This document shows, piece by piece, positions 37,463 through 45,120 of a stretch of 64,000 nucleotides of DNA. Location of the stretch: the NCBI RefSeq assembly GCF_001482405.1, contig NZ_LPXO01000012.1, positions 1 through 64,000 of the forward strand, written 5' to 3'. The DNA comes from Pseudoponticoccus marisrubri. GTDB taxonomy: Bacteria > Pseudomonadota > Alphaproteobacteria > Rhodobacterales > Rhodobacteraceae. The notes beneath the pieces are model-generated. The model worked only from the letters and a program-made list of their open reading frames with translations. It did not search any database and was not told the origin of the DNA. Both the position numbers and the translations under genes were made by a program. Position 1 is the stretch's first letter; every line of letters starts with the position of its first letter.

Positions 37463-37877
37463 GCCGCAGCTCGCGCAGCACGGGCAGTGCGGCGCGCACC
37501 TTCTCGGTGCCCAGCTCGGCCATCATCTCGTCGATCATCGGCGTGATCGCGGCCAGCGCGGCCTCGCGCGCGGTGCGCCCGGCGGGCGAGATCGAGACCA
37601 GCTTGCGCCGGGCATCGTCCCAGTCGGGGCGGATATGCACGTATCCCGCGATCTCGAGCTTGGAGAGCGTGTTGGTCATCGCCCCGCGCGTCACGTGAAA
37701 GGCCCGCGCCAGCTGGGCCGGGGTCTTCTCGCCCCCGCGGGCCAGGTGGTTGAGCACCGAGAAATGCGAGATCTCCATGCGGTTGGGCAGCACCTTGGTC
37801 AACCGCGCGCGCAACAGCTGGTCGGCGGTCAGAAGCTCGCTGAAGAGCGAGATGGCCAGCGCGCTGCCGTCGCTCAT
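37428..37877 (-). CDS. MarR-family transcriptional regulator
   Basis: A 149-residue winged-helix regulator. The DNA-binding part spans about 36-100: [23 protein letters not shown], then [14 protein letters not shown] as recognition helix and the wing [15 protein letters not shown]. The ligand and target genes are unknown. It is the last gene of a minus-strand group and is coupled to the upstream amidase gene by ATGA; the group contains grxC, so a redox or thiol link is possible. Confidence 0.82.
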   Translation of the reverse strand: MSDGSALAISLFSELLTADQLLRARLTKVLPNRMEISHFSVLNHLARGGEKTPAQLARAFHVTRGAMTNTLSKLEIAGYVHIRPDWDDARRKLVSISPAGRTAREAALAAITPMIDEMMAELGTEKVRAALPVLRELRLKLEAQGPAPR

Positions 37878-38707
37878 GCCGGGCCCGTGAAATCGCGATC
37901 ATGGGTCAGCGAGGGCAGCTTGCGCCGCGCCTCGGCCACCTGGCCCAAGTCGAGATCGAGCAGGTGCAGGCCCGGTTCCGTGCCGGCGTCCAGCAGCACC
38001 TCGCCCCAGGGCGCGACGGCCAGCGAATGCCCGTAGGTGCGCCGCGGGCGCCCGGCCCGCGCGGCATGGGTGCCGGTCTGGGCCGGTGCCAGCACGAAGC
38101 ACCCCGTCTCGATCGCGCGGGCCTGCAACAGCGGCTGCCAGTGCATCGGCCCCGTGCCAGGCGAGAAGGCCGAGGGAACGGTCAGGATCTGCGCACCGGC
38201 CTGCGCCAAGGCGCGGTAGAGATAGGCAAAGCGCAGGTCGTAGCACACGGTCAGACCCAGCACGGCCCCGGGCATGTGGCCCAGCACCGCCCGGGCGCCC
38301 GGCGCGAAACCGGCGGATTCGCGGTAGGTCTCGGTCTCGCTGACCTGCACGTCGAACATGTGCATCTTGTCATATGTCGCGACGATGGCCCCCTCGGCAT
38401 CGATCAGCACCGAGCGGTTGGCGAAGCGTGTCTCGGGCGGGTCCGATTTCAGCGCCAGCGAGCCCGCCAGAACCCAGATCCCGTGATCGGCCGCCGCCAT
38501 GCGAAGCCCGGCCAGCACCGGGTCGCTGTCCTGCGGGTGCAGCACGGCCTGCTGGTGTGCCCGGTCCATCGAGACGCAGTTGCAGACCTCGGGCGTCAGG
38601 ATCAGTGCAGCCCCCGCGCGGGCCGCCTCGGCGATGGCGCGCTGCATCGTGACGAGGTTCTCCGCGGGGTCGTCCGAGGAGCACATCTGAAGCAGCGCGA
38701 CCCGCAT
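37874..38707 (-). CDS. Nitrilase-family amidase, Nit1-like (probable deaminated-glutathione amidase)
   Basis: A 277-residue carbon-nitrogen hydrolase. The catalytic triad is visible: Glu in LTPEVCN, Lys in YDKMHMFDV and Cys in LTVCYDLRF. YDKMHMFDVQVSETETYRES is close to Nit1, which repairs deaminated glutathione made by transaminases. The overlap with a glutaredoxin gene (one base) supports a glutathione-linked role, but omega-amidase activity cannot be excluded. The start at 38707 is within the grxC stop (TGATG). Confidence 0.8.
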   Translation of the reverse strand: MRVALLQMCSSDDPAENLVTMQRAIAEAARAGAALILTPEVCNCVSMDRAHQQAVLHPQDSDPVLAGLRMAAADHGIWVLAGSLALKSDPPETRFANRSVLIDAEGAIVATYDKMHMFDVQVSETETYRESAGFAPGARAVLGHMPGAVLGLTVCYDLRFAYLYRALAQAGAQILTVPSAFSPGTGPMHWQPLLQARAIETGCFVLAPAQTGTHAARAGRPRRTYGHSLAVAPWGEVLLDAGTEPGLHLLDLDLGQVAEARRKLPSLTHDRDFTGPA

Positions 38708-38964
38708 CAGCCGGCCAGCATCGGGTCGAGCTTGCCGGCCCGGTCGAGCGCGTAGAGCTCGTCGCAGCCGCCCACATGCGTCTCGCCGATGAAGATCTGC
38801 GGCACGGTGTGGCGGCCATGCGCGCGGTCCATCATCTCGGACTTGCGCTGCGGCTGCGCCAGCACGTCGATCTCGGTGAAGTCGACGCCTTTCTTGGTCA
38901 GCAGACGCTTGGCGGCGTGGCAGAAACCGCAAAGCGGCGACGAATAGACCTCGACTTTCGGCAT
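38707..38964 (-). CDS. grxC: Glutaredoxin 3 (GrxC)
   Basis: An 85-residue dithiol glutaredoxin reducing disulfides and glutathione adducts. The active site is CGFC (Cys12, Cys15) in place of the usual CPYC; TVPQIFIG gives the cis-proline, and GGCDELYALD binds glutathione. It is coupled by one base to the Nit-type gene. Confidence 0.9.
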   Translation of the reverse strand: MPKVEVYSSPLCGFCHAAKRLLTKKGVDFTEIDVLAQPQRKSEMMDRAHGRHTVPQIFIGETHVGGCDELYALDRAGKLDPMLAG

Positions 38965-38998
38965 GAGGCACCTCCTATCCTGAATGGTCTACAAACAG

Positions 38999-39712
38999 TT
39001 AGGTGTCCTTGGCAACGCGTGCCAGTACGCTGACGCAAACCGACGATGCGCCGGCGGCAAGGCAGGCCTCGGCAGATGCGGCAAGGGTCGCGCCGCTGGT
39101 CATGACGTCATCCACCAGCAGCACGGGCCGGCCCGCGATCCGGGACGCATGGGCCGGCGTGACCCGCAGTGCGCCCGACAGCGTGGCAAAGCGATCCTCG
39201 CGCGTGCGCCCTTCAAGGCTGGGCGTGGCCACGTGACGGGTCAGTGCGTCGGGACAGCAATCCAGCCCGGTCTCGGCCGCCAGCGCCTGCGCCAGAAGCG
39301 CCGACTGGTTGAAGCGCCGCCTGAGCAGACGCCGCAGGTGCAGCGGCACCGGCACGATCAGCGTATCCTGTTGCAGCATGTCGCGGCTGGTGCGCGCCAT
39401 CCAGCGGGCGGCCGGGCGCGCGATGTCGTGCCGGTCGCCATGTTTCAGCGCCAGCACCAGCCGCCGCCCCTTGTCGCGGTAAAGCAGCGCGGCGCGGCCG
39501 TGATCCCAAGGTCGCGCCGTGGCCAGGCAGTCGTCGCAATGCTCGGCCCGGTCGGACTGCCCCGGCAGCGGCGTGCCGCAGAGATCGCAGGTCAGGCCCG
39601 AGGTGAAGGGCGTCTCGCGCCAGCAGGCGCCGCACAGGCCGAAATCCGTCTCGACCAGCCCGCCGCAGGACAGGCAGCGCGGCGGGTAGAGCATCTGCAC
39701 CAGCATTTGCAT
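38999..39712 (-). CDS. ComF-family phosphoribosyltransferase-like protein
   Basis: A 237-residue protein with two N-terminal zinc-binding Cys groups (CLSCGG...CGAC and CDLCG...CDDC) and a C-terminal type I phosphoribosyltransferase fold with VLLVDDVMTSGATL. Relatives serve DNA uptake (ComF) in competent bacteria; the biochemical role is unclear. ATG at 39712 is taken as start; GTG at 39727 would add five residues, and no clear ribosome site decides between them. It lies 34 bases upstream of grxC and is divergent from the next methyltransferase gene. Confidence 0.82.
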   Translation of the reverse strand: MQMLVQMLYPPRCLSCGGLVETDFGLCGACWRETPFTSGLTCDLCGTPLPGQSDRAEHCDDCLATARPWDHGRAALLYRDKGRRLVLALKHGDRHDIARPAARWMARTSRDMLQQDTLIVPVPLHLRRLLRRRFNQSALLAQALAAETGLDCCPDALTRHVATPSLEGRTREDRFATLSGALRVTPAHASRIAGRPVLLVDDVMTSGATLAASAEACLAAGASSVCVSVLARVAKDT

Positions 39713-39741
39713 CCCCCCCGCCAGCACCCTATCTGCCCCCC

Positions 39742-40563
39742 ATGTCCGATACGCCCCGCCTGACCGACCGCCGCGCCCTTGCGCAGCATCGCGCCCGCGC
39801 CGCCCGCGCGCCGGCCCTGTTCCTGCACGAGACCGCGCGCGACGAGGTGCAGGATCGCCTCGCCCTGGTTAACAGGACGTTTACGCAGCCGGCCCTCGTG
39901 ACGCCCTTCCCGCAAGTCTGGGAGAGCGCGGTGCCGGGCGCCCGCGTGGTGCCCGATGGCGAGGTGCTGGCGCTGGAGGAAGGTGCGCATGACCTCGTGG
40001 TGCATGCGCTCTGCCTGCACTGGGCCGATGACCCGGTGGGCCAGCTGATCCAGTGCCGCCGGGCGCTACGGCCCGACGGGCTGATGCTGACGGTGAGCCT
40101 GGGCGGGCAGACCCTGCACGAACTGCGCAGCGCGCTGGGACAGGCCGAGGTCGAGGTGACGGGCGGCATGTCCCCCCGCGTGGCCCCCATGGGCGAGATC
40201 CGCGACCTGGGCGCGCTGATGCAGCGCGCGGGTCTCGCCCTGCCGGTGGCCGATTCGCTGCCGCTGACCGCCAGCTATGACAGCGCGCTGCACCTGATGC
40301 GCGATCTGCGCGCCATGGGCGAGACCAACGCCATGGCCGCCCGGCTGCGTCATCCCACGCGGCGTGCCGTGCTGCTGCGCGCCGCCGAGCTTTATGCGGA
40401 AGGCTACGCCCTGCCCGATGGCCGCGTGCCCGCGACCTTCGAGATGATCACCCTGACCGGCTGGGCGCCCGATGACAGCCAGCCGCAGCCGCTGCGCCCG
40501 GGCTCGGCCGCCGCGAGACTGGCCGATGCGCTGGGGACCGACGAGACTCCGCTGAAAGATTGA
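39742..40563 (+). CDS. SAM-dependent methyltransferase-fold protein, NDUFAF5/BioC-like
   Basis: A 273-residue protein. The opening DRRALAQHRARAA and RLALVNRTF, then HDLVVHALCLHWADDPVGQL, PDGLMLTVSLGGQTLHELR and GEIRDLGALMQRAGLALPV, follow the alphaproteobacterial relatives of mitochondrial NDUFAF5, a complex I assembly factor. Class I SAM motif I is weak, as the first strand appears shortened (VWESAVPGARVVPD). It could equally be a BioC-type enzyme. hemH follows 54 bases later on the same strand. Confidence 0.7.
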   Translation: MSDTPRLTDRRALAQHRARAARAPALFLHETARDEVQDRLALVNRTFTQPALVTPFPQVWESAVPGARVVPDGEVLALEEGAHDLVVHALCLHWADDPVGQLIQCRRALRPDGLMLTVSLGGQTLHELRSALGQAEVEVTGGMSPRVAPMGEIRDLGALMQRAGLALPVADSLPLTASYDSALHLMRDLRAMGETNAMAARLRHPTRRAVLLRAAELYAEGYALPDGRVPATFEMITLTGWAPDDSQPQPLRPGSAAARLADALGTDETPLKD

Positions 40564-40617
40564 CGTATCACCGACGGGCGATATGTACCGGAGGGACATT
40601 TGAACAGGACAGATCCG

Positions 40618-41682
40618 ATGCTCGACGCCACCAAAAGCGCCACCCGCCCGGCGCACGCGCCCACCGATCATCCCAAGATCCGCCCCGGCCGGGTCGGCGT
40701 GCTCTTGGCCAATCTCGGCACGCCCGACCATTACGACTACTGGTCGATGCGGCGTTACCTGAACGAGTTCCTCAGCGATCGGCGGGTGATCGACTATTCG
40801 CCGTGGCTCTGGCAGCCTCTGCTGCAACTGATCATCCTGACCAAGCGGCCCTTCAGCTCGGGCGAGGCATACAAGTCGATCTGGAACGAGGAAGCGGGGG
40901 AAAGCCCGCTGATGACGATCACCAAGGCGCAGACCGAGAAGATCGCCCAGACCCTGACAGACCGGCATGGCGACCAGGTCATGGTGGATTTCTGCATGCG
41001 CTACGGCAATCCATCGACCAAGTCGAAGGTGCGCGAGATGGTCGAGGCCGGCTGTCGCCAGATCGTCTTCTTCCCGCTCTACCCGCATTACGCGGGCGCC
41101 ACCTCGGCCACCGCGAATGACCAGTTCTTCCGTGCGCTGATGGAAGAGAAGTGGCAGCCGACGGCGCGGATCGTAGACCCGTATTTCGACCACCCGCTCT
41201 ATATCGAGGCGCTGGCCCAGTCGATCGAGCGCGCCTATGCCAAGGCCGAGGTCGAGCCGGATATCCTCGTCTGCTCCTATCACGGTGTGCCCAAGCGCTA
41301 CCTGCTGGAGGGTGATCCCTACCACTGCCAGTGCCAGAAGACGACGCGCCTGCTGCGCGAGCGGCTGGGCTGGGACGAGGACCGGATCACCACCACCTTC
41401 CAGAGCAAGTTCGGCCCCGAGGAATGGCTGAAACCCTATACGGTCGAGGAGGTTGCCCGGCTCGCCAGCGAGGACGGCAAGAAGAACATCGCCGTCTGTG
41501 CCCCGGCCTTCTCGGCCGACTGCATCGAGACGCTGGAAGAGATCAACGAGGAGATCAAGGAGAGCTTCGAAGAGGCGGGTGGCGAATCCTTCACCTACAT
41601 CCCCTGCCTCAATGATGACGACGCCCATATCGAGGCGCTCTGCGCGGTCATCGACGAAAACCTCTCGGGCTGGGTTCGCTGA
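40618..41682 (+). CDS. hemH: Ferrochelatase HemH
   Basis: A 354-residue enzyme that inserts ferrous iron into protoporphyrin IX to give haem. VGVLLANLGTPD, YLNEFLSDRRVI, FFPLYPHYAGATSAT and VCSYHGVPKRYL (with the catalytic His) are family blocks, as is the late CAPAFSADCIETLEE. Two starts are possible: TTG at 40600, five bases after GGAGGG, and ATG at 40618, eight bases after AGGA. ATG is preferred because the first residues add no homology. A bidirectional terminator follows. Confidence 0.93.
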   Translation: MLDATKSATRPAHAPTDHPKIRPGRVGVLLANLGTPDHYDYWSMRRYLNEFLSDRRVIDYSPWLWQPLLQLIILTKRPFSSGEAYKSIWNEEAGESPLMTITKAQTEKIAQTLTDRHGDQVMVDFCMRYGNPSTKSKVREMVEAGCRQIVFFPLYPHYAGATSATANDQFFRALMEEKWQPTARIVDPYFDHPLYIEALAQSIERAYAKAEVEPDILVCSYHGVPKRYLLEGDPYHCQCQKTTRLLRERLGWDEDRITTTFQSKFGPEEWLKPYTVEEVARLASEDGKKNIAVCAPAFSADCIETLEEINEEIKESFEEAGGESFTYIPCLNDDDAHIEALCAVIDENLSGWVR

Positions 41683-41711
41683 AGCGCGCCCAAAGGCCTC
41701 AGTCAGACATT

Positions 41712-41743
41712 AAAAAAGGCGGTGTCGTCACACCGCCTTTTTC
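41712..41743. terminator. Bidirectional terminator between hemH and the small membrane protein gene
   Basis: A-run plus GGCGGTGT (41718-41725) pairs with ACACCGCC (41730-41737) plus T-run around CGTC. A on the left and T on the right allow termination in both directions; it serves two convergent genes. Confidence 0.9.
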
Positions 41744-41770
41744 CATATTCGGGAAACTGATCCGGATGGA

Positions 41771-41965
41771 TCAGTTATGTGCGGCCGCGGCCACGATCGC
41801 GATCAGCAGCAGCGGGATCACGATGGCTGCCGAGGACGACGACTGTTGCGTGGTTTCTTCAACGACGACAACGGGTTCCATGACCACGTCGTCCTTGGCG
41901 TAGGAGCCGGCCATGGCGGTCGAAGCGGCACCGGCGAAGGCGGCGGCGAGTGCGAGTTTCTTCAT
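41771..41965 (-). CDS. Small exported single-span protein next to hemH
   Basis: A 64-residue protein. Residues 1-19, ending STAMAG, form a signal peptide. The middle is acidic and valine-rich (VVMEPVVVVEE), followed by QQSSSSAA and a C-terminal membrane helix, IVIPLLLIAIVAAAA. GGAGG six bases before ATG at 41965 supports translation. From memory, similar tiny proteins sit beside ferrochelatase in related genomes, but no function is known to me. Confidence 0.7.
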   Translation of the reverse strand: MKKLALAAAFAGAASTAMAGSYAKDDVVMEPVVVVEETTQQSSSSAAIVIPLLLIAIVAAAAHN

Positions 41966-42114
41966 GTTATCCTCCAGATAATTCGCCTGGCGCACCCGAG
42001 AAAATCGCGCACGGCAGGCACCCAAGACTTACCTCGTAGCCTTGTCTAAGCAGCATTCCCGCGCCTTTGCAATTGGTACTTGGCGCCCGGTTTTCCCCGC
42101 TCGACAAACTGTCG

Positions 42115-42714
42115 TCAAATAAGCAACACCTGCGTGCCCACCTTGGTCATGGCGAAAAGCTCGGCGATGTGCTCGTTGTACAGACCGATGCAGCCGTTGG
42201 AGGAGCGGCGGCCGATCTTGCGCGTGTCGTGGGTGCCGTGGATGCGGTAATACTGCCAGCTGAGGTAAAGCGCATGCGTGCCCAACGGGTTGTCCGGACC
42301 CGGGCCGACATAGTCGGGCCATTCGGGGTTGCGCTTCTTCATCGCCGGGGTCGGGCGCCAGTCGGGGCCCTCGACCTTGCGGATGACACGGGTGCGCCCG
42401 CGCCGGGTCAGGTCCTCGGTCAGCGGAACGGAGGACGGGTAGAGGTGATAGCCGCCATTCTCTTCCCAGTAATGCAGCGCGCGCGAGGAGATATCGACCA
42501 GGATCGCGCCGTTCGACAGCGAGTCGAAATAGGGCTGCCAGTCCAGCGTGCGAAAGCTCGAGATGTTGCGCCGCACGACAGTGTTGATGTCGCGCTCGAT
42601 CTCCACCGTGCCGGACCCGTTCACATCCTGTGCCAGCGCCGGCGTGCCCAGCATCGCCGCGCTGCCTGCCAGAAAGGCGCGGCGGTTCACCTTCGCTCCT
42701 GCCCGTTTCGTCAT
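42115..42714 (-). CDS. L,D-transpeptidase (YkuD domain), exported
   Basis: A 199-residue protein that would form 3-3 cross-links in peptidoglycan or link proteins to it. The N-terminus VNRRAFLAGSAAMLGTPALAQ looks like a twin-arginine signal. The YkuD domain occupies about 90-199, with GTHALYLSW, then IHGTHD and the catalytic RRSSNGCIGLYNEHIAELF, where Cys is the nucleophile. The start at 42714 has GAGGAG upstream; the frame is open to 42840 without homology. Confidence 0.82.
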   Translation of the reverse strand: MTKRAGAKVNRRAFLAGSAAMLGTPALAQDVNGSGTVEIERDINTVVRRNISSFRTLDWQPYFDSLSNGAILVDISSRALHYWEENGGYHLYPSSVPLTEDLTRRGRTRVIRKVEGPDWRPTPAMKKRNPEWPDYVGPGPDNPLGTHALYLSWQYYRIHGTHDTRKIGRRSSNGCIGLYNEHIAELFAMTKVGTQVLLI

Positions 42715-43092
42715 CGTTCCAGCTCCTCTCAGACCCTTCGTCCTGCGGAGGGTGCCATTCCCAAATGCCCTGCCCGGCTGCGCGGAAAGACGCCGGACGG
42801 TCGTGCCCTGCAGCGGCGCCTCATCCGGCCAACCCCGCATCGGGGATCCCGGTTCCCCGCCAAGCCCTTGAAAAGACGGGGCTAAGCAGATCTATCCACA
42901 GCCTGCCACAGATCGGCCCGGGCTGGACAGGGCCTTGGGGATAACCCCCGAATAATGGGCGGTAGCATATGGCCGGAATGCCGCAGTCGCAATTCAAACC
43001 CCCGTCAGACGGCGTGGTCACGCCGATGTGGGTTTGATCGGCAACGCCGCATTCGCTAAGGCAAGGGAAACAGAGAATTTCGAGAGCAGCCT
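42715..43092. other. Divergent intergenic region with two DnaA-box-like sites
   Basis: This 378-base gap between divergent envelope genes holds no gene I can support. CTATCCACA (42892-42900) and, on the other strand, TTATCCCCA (42944-42936) each match the DnaA box in eight of nine positions. A ribosome site for the CAP-domain lipoprotein is weak. Promoters for both neighbours must lie here, but no strong -35/-10 pair was recognised. Confidence 0.4.
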
Positions 43093-43656
43093 ATGAACCG
43101 ACGCGCCATCCTCGCCTTCGCTTCGGCCCTTGCCCTGACGGCCTGCGCCACCACGCCCCCGGGCAACACCCCGCCGCAGCTGGGGCCGGATGGCAAGCCC
43201 CTGCCCAAGGTCTACCGGATCGGGGGCGATTCGGCTCGGGTGCAGTTCCGAATGCTCGATTCGGTCAACGCGCTGCGCCAGGCGGCGGGCGCCCCGCCGC
43301 TGGAGCTCGATTCCAAGCTGACCGCCGCCGCGGCCACCCATGCCCGTGACATGTCGGTGCAGAATCGGCCCTGGCATTTCGGCTCGGACGGCTCCTCGCC
43401 GATCGACCGGGTGCGCCGGGTGGGCTATTCCGGTCGCCTGGTGGGCGAGACAATCTCGGAGACCTACGAGACCGAGCTGGAAACGCTGGGGGCGTGGATG
43501 GAGGAACAGCCGACGCGGCAAGTGATCCTCGACCCGACCGCGCGGGATCTCGGCTTCTCGTGGTTCCAGGAAGACAATGGCAAGATCTGGTGGACAATGG
43601 TGCTGGGCGCCCCGGGACGCGGCCCGATCATCGGCGAGACCTCCGAGGCGTTCTGA
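43093..43656 (+). CDS. CAP/SCP-domain lipoprotein
   Basis: A 187-residue protein. The N-terminus MNRRAILAFASALALTAC is a lipoprotein signal with lipobox LTAC (Cys18), so it is membrane-anchored outside the cytoplasm. The rest is a CAP domain: VNALRQAAGAPPLELDSKL, ATHARDM, WHFGSDGSSPIDRVRRVGY and LGFSW. The exact function of bacterial CAP domains is unsettled; cell-wall or protease-like roles are proposed. It lies between two L,D-transpeptidase genes, which suggests an envelope role. Confidence 0.8.
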   Translation: MNRRAILAFASALALTACATTPPGNTPPQLGPDGKPLPKVYRIGGDSARVQFRMLDSVNALRQAAGAPPLELDSKLTAAAATHARDMSVQNRPWHFGSDGSSPIDRVRRVGYSGRLVGETISETYETELETLGAWMEEQPTRQVILDPTARDLGFSWFQEDNGKIWWTMVLGAPGRGPIIGETSEAF

Positions 43657-43674
43657 GACCTTCACCACGGGCCG

Positions 43675-43768
43675 CAAGCCGCTTCGAAGCGGCTTGATCC
43701 AAGCGATTTCGAAAATCGCTTTTCACCGCGTTTGCAAACGCGGTCAGGAAGGCTTTTCGAAAAGCCTT
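43675..43768. repeat. Array of four regularly spaced palindromes
   Basis: Four palindromes follow each other: 43675-43696 (arm CAAGCCGCTTC), 43701-43721 (arm AAGCGATTT, 3-base loop), 43725-43744 (arm ACCGCGTTTG) and 43749-43768 (arm AAGGCTTTTC). Three are perfect without a loop. Three have TTCGAA or TTTCGAAA at the centre, the third has TTTGCAAA. Arms are otherwise different, so these are not copies of one repeat. Centres are 24-26 bases apart. The array fills the gap between the convergent CAP-domain and second L,D-transpeptidase genes and ends 13 bases from the latter's stop. Confidence 0.9.
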
Positions 43769-43781
43769 ACCAGCGCCCCGC

Positions 43782-44273
43782 TCAGGGGTTGATCCGGATC
43801 GGCGTGCCGTTGCGCACCATGGCATAGATGTCGCGCATCTCGCGATTGGTCACCGCGATGCAGCCCGCCGTCCAATCGCGCCGGTTGGCCCGGAATTTCT
43901 TGGGTCGTCCGTGGATGAAGATGTCGCCGCCGGGGCTGACACCCAGCGCCCGCGCCTCGGCGATATCGGCCGGCGAGGGATAGTTGATCCCGATGCTCAG
44001 GTAGAACTGGCTGTTCGGATTGCGCCGGTCGATCAGGTAGTTGCCCTCGGGTGTGCGCCCGTCCCCCTCGCGCGCCTTGTCGCCCTGCGGCGCAAACCCC
44101 AGCCCCACGTCATAGGCCTTGAGCACCTCGTCATGGTGCAGAAGGTACATGCGCCGGTCACCCTTGTTGACGATGACCTGCGTCACCTCCGGCCCGTGAT
44201 AGGTCTTGAACTTGCCGCACCCGGTGACGCCGAGCGCCACCAGCAAAACCAGTGCCACCTTGATAAACCGCAT
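43782..44273 (-). CDS. L,D-transpeptidase-like lipoprotein (YkuD domain)
   Basis: A 163-residue protein. Signal MRFIKVALVLLVALGVTGC ends in a lipobox, giving a lipid-anchored Cys19. The YkuD domain shows TQVIVNKGDRRMYLL, GDGRTPEGNY, FIHGRPKKF and the catalytic WTAGCIAVTN. It probably modifies peptidoglycan cross-links. The start at 44273 is chosen because the signal begins there; the frame is open to 44306. It converges on the palindrome array. Confidence 0.85.
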   Translation of the reverse strand: MRFIKVALVLLVALGVTGCGKFKTYHGPEVTQVIVNKGDRRMYLLHHDEVLKAYDVGLGFAPQGDKAREGDGRTPEGNYLIDRRNPNSQFYLSIGINYPSPADIAEARALGVSPGGDIFIHGRPKKFRANRRDWTAGCIAVTNREMRDIYAMVRNGTPIRINP

Positions 44274-44344
44274 CTCGCTGCCCCGCTTTTTTCGGGCAAT
44301 ATACACCCGGGCCGCGGCTGCGGGAAGTTCACAAAGCCGGCATC

Positions 44345-45118
44345 TCAGTCGCGCTCGGCCAGGCGCCGCTCGATCGCCTCGAGCCGGCTCAGCACCTCGT
44401 CGCGATAGGCATCGGTCTTCTCGCCATCCTCCTTCTCATGCGCATCCTGCATCGAGTTCACGATCAGGCCGACCAGCAGGTTCACCACGGCAAAGGTGGT
44501 GACCATGATGAAGGGCACGAAGAACATCCAGGCGTAAGGGTAGACCTCCATCACCGGGCGCACGATTCCCATGGACCAGGATTCCAGCGTCATGATCTGG
44601 AACAGCGAATAGGCCGACAGGCCGAGATCGCCGAACCAGTCGGGGAAGGCGTCTCCAAACAGCTTTGTCGCCATGACCGAGCCGATATAGAAGATGATCG
44701 CCATCAGCAGGAAAACGCTGCCCATGCCGGGCAGCGCGGTGATGAAGCCCTCGACCACCCGCCGCAGCCGCGGCGCGACCGAGATCACGCGCAGCACCCG
44801 CAGGATGCGCAGCGCCCGCAACACCGAGATGCCCTGCGCCGAGGGCACCAGCGCGATGCCCACGATGACGAAATCGAACACGTTCCAGCCATTGCGGAAG
44901 AAGCGCGGGCCCCGCGCCACCAGCTTGGCACCGATCTCGGCCACGAAGATCATCAGGCAGGCCAGGTCGGCCGCCCGGATCAGCCCGCCCCAGCGTGCCA
45001 TCAGCACCTCGGAGGTCTCCATCCCGAGGATGATCGCATTGAAAATGATGACGCCGATGATCGCGTTCTGGACGCCCGGTCGGTCGATGAAGGCGCCCAG
45101 TCGGCTGCGCAGGTCCAT
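44345..45118 (-). CDS. Bacterial voltage-gated sodium channel (NaChBac/NavAb type)
   Basis: A 257-residue six-helix channel subunit, active as a homotetramer in the inner membrane. S4 has arginines every third residue at 101, 104, 107 and 110 (RALRILRVLR). The selectivity filter is TLESWSM at 177-183, identical to the NavAb filter. S6 is FIMVTTFAVVNLLVGLIVNSM, followed by a C-terminal heptad coiled coil ending LEAIERRLAE. Such channels occur in marine Roseobacters and relate to motility, pH or Na homeostasis. It lies two bases downstream of the RNA methyltransferase gene, so the two are co-transcribed. Confidence 0.93.
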   Translation of the reverse strand: MDLRSRLGAFIDRPGVQNAIIGVIIFNAIILGMETSEVLMARWGGLIRAADLACLMIFVAEIGAKLVARGPRFFRNGWNVFDFVIVGIALVPSAQGISVLRALRILRVLRVISVAPRLRRVVEGFITALPGMGSVFLLMAIIFYIGSVMATKLFGDAFPDWFGDLGLSAYSLFQIMTLESWSMGIVRPVMEVYPYAWMFFVPFIMVTTFAVVNLLVGLIVNSMQDAHEKEDGEKTDAYRDEVLSRLEAIERRLAERD

Positions 45119-45120
45119 GG

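Noticed and set aside
43628-43825. A 65-codon minus-strand frame across the palindrome array
   Set aside because: It reads KAF/RKAF-like pieces because palindromes are open in several frames; no start signal, and it overlaps two stop regions.
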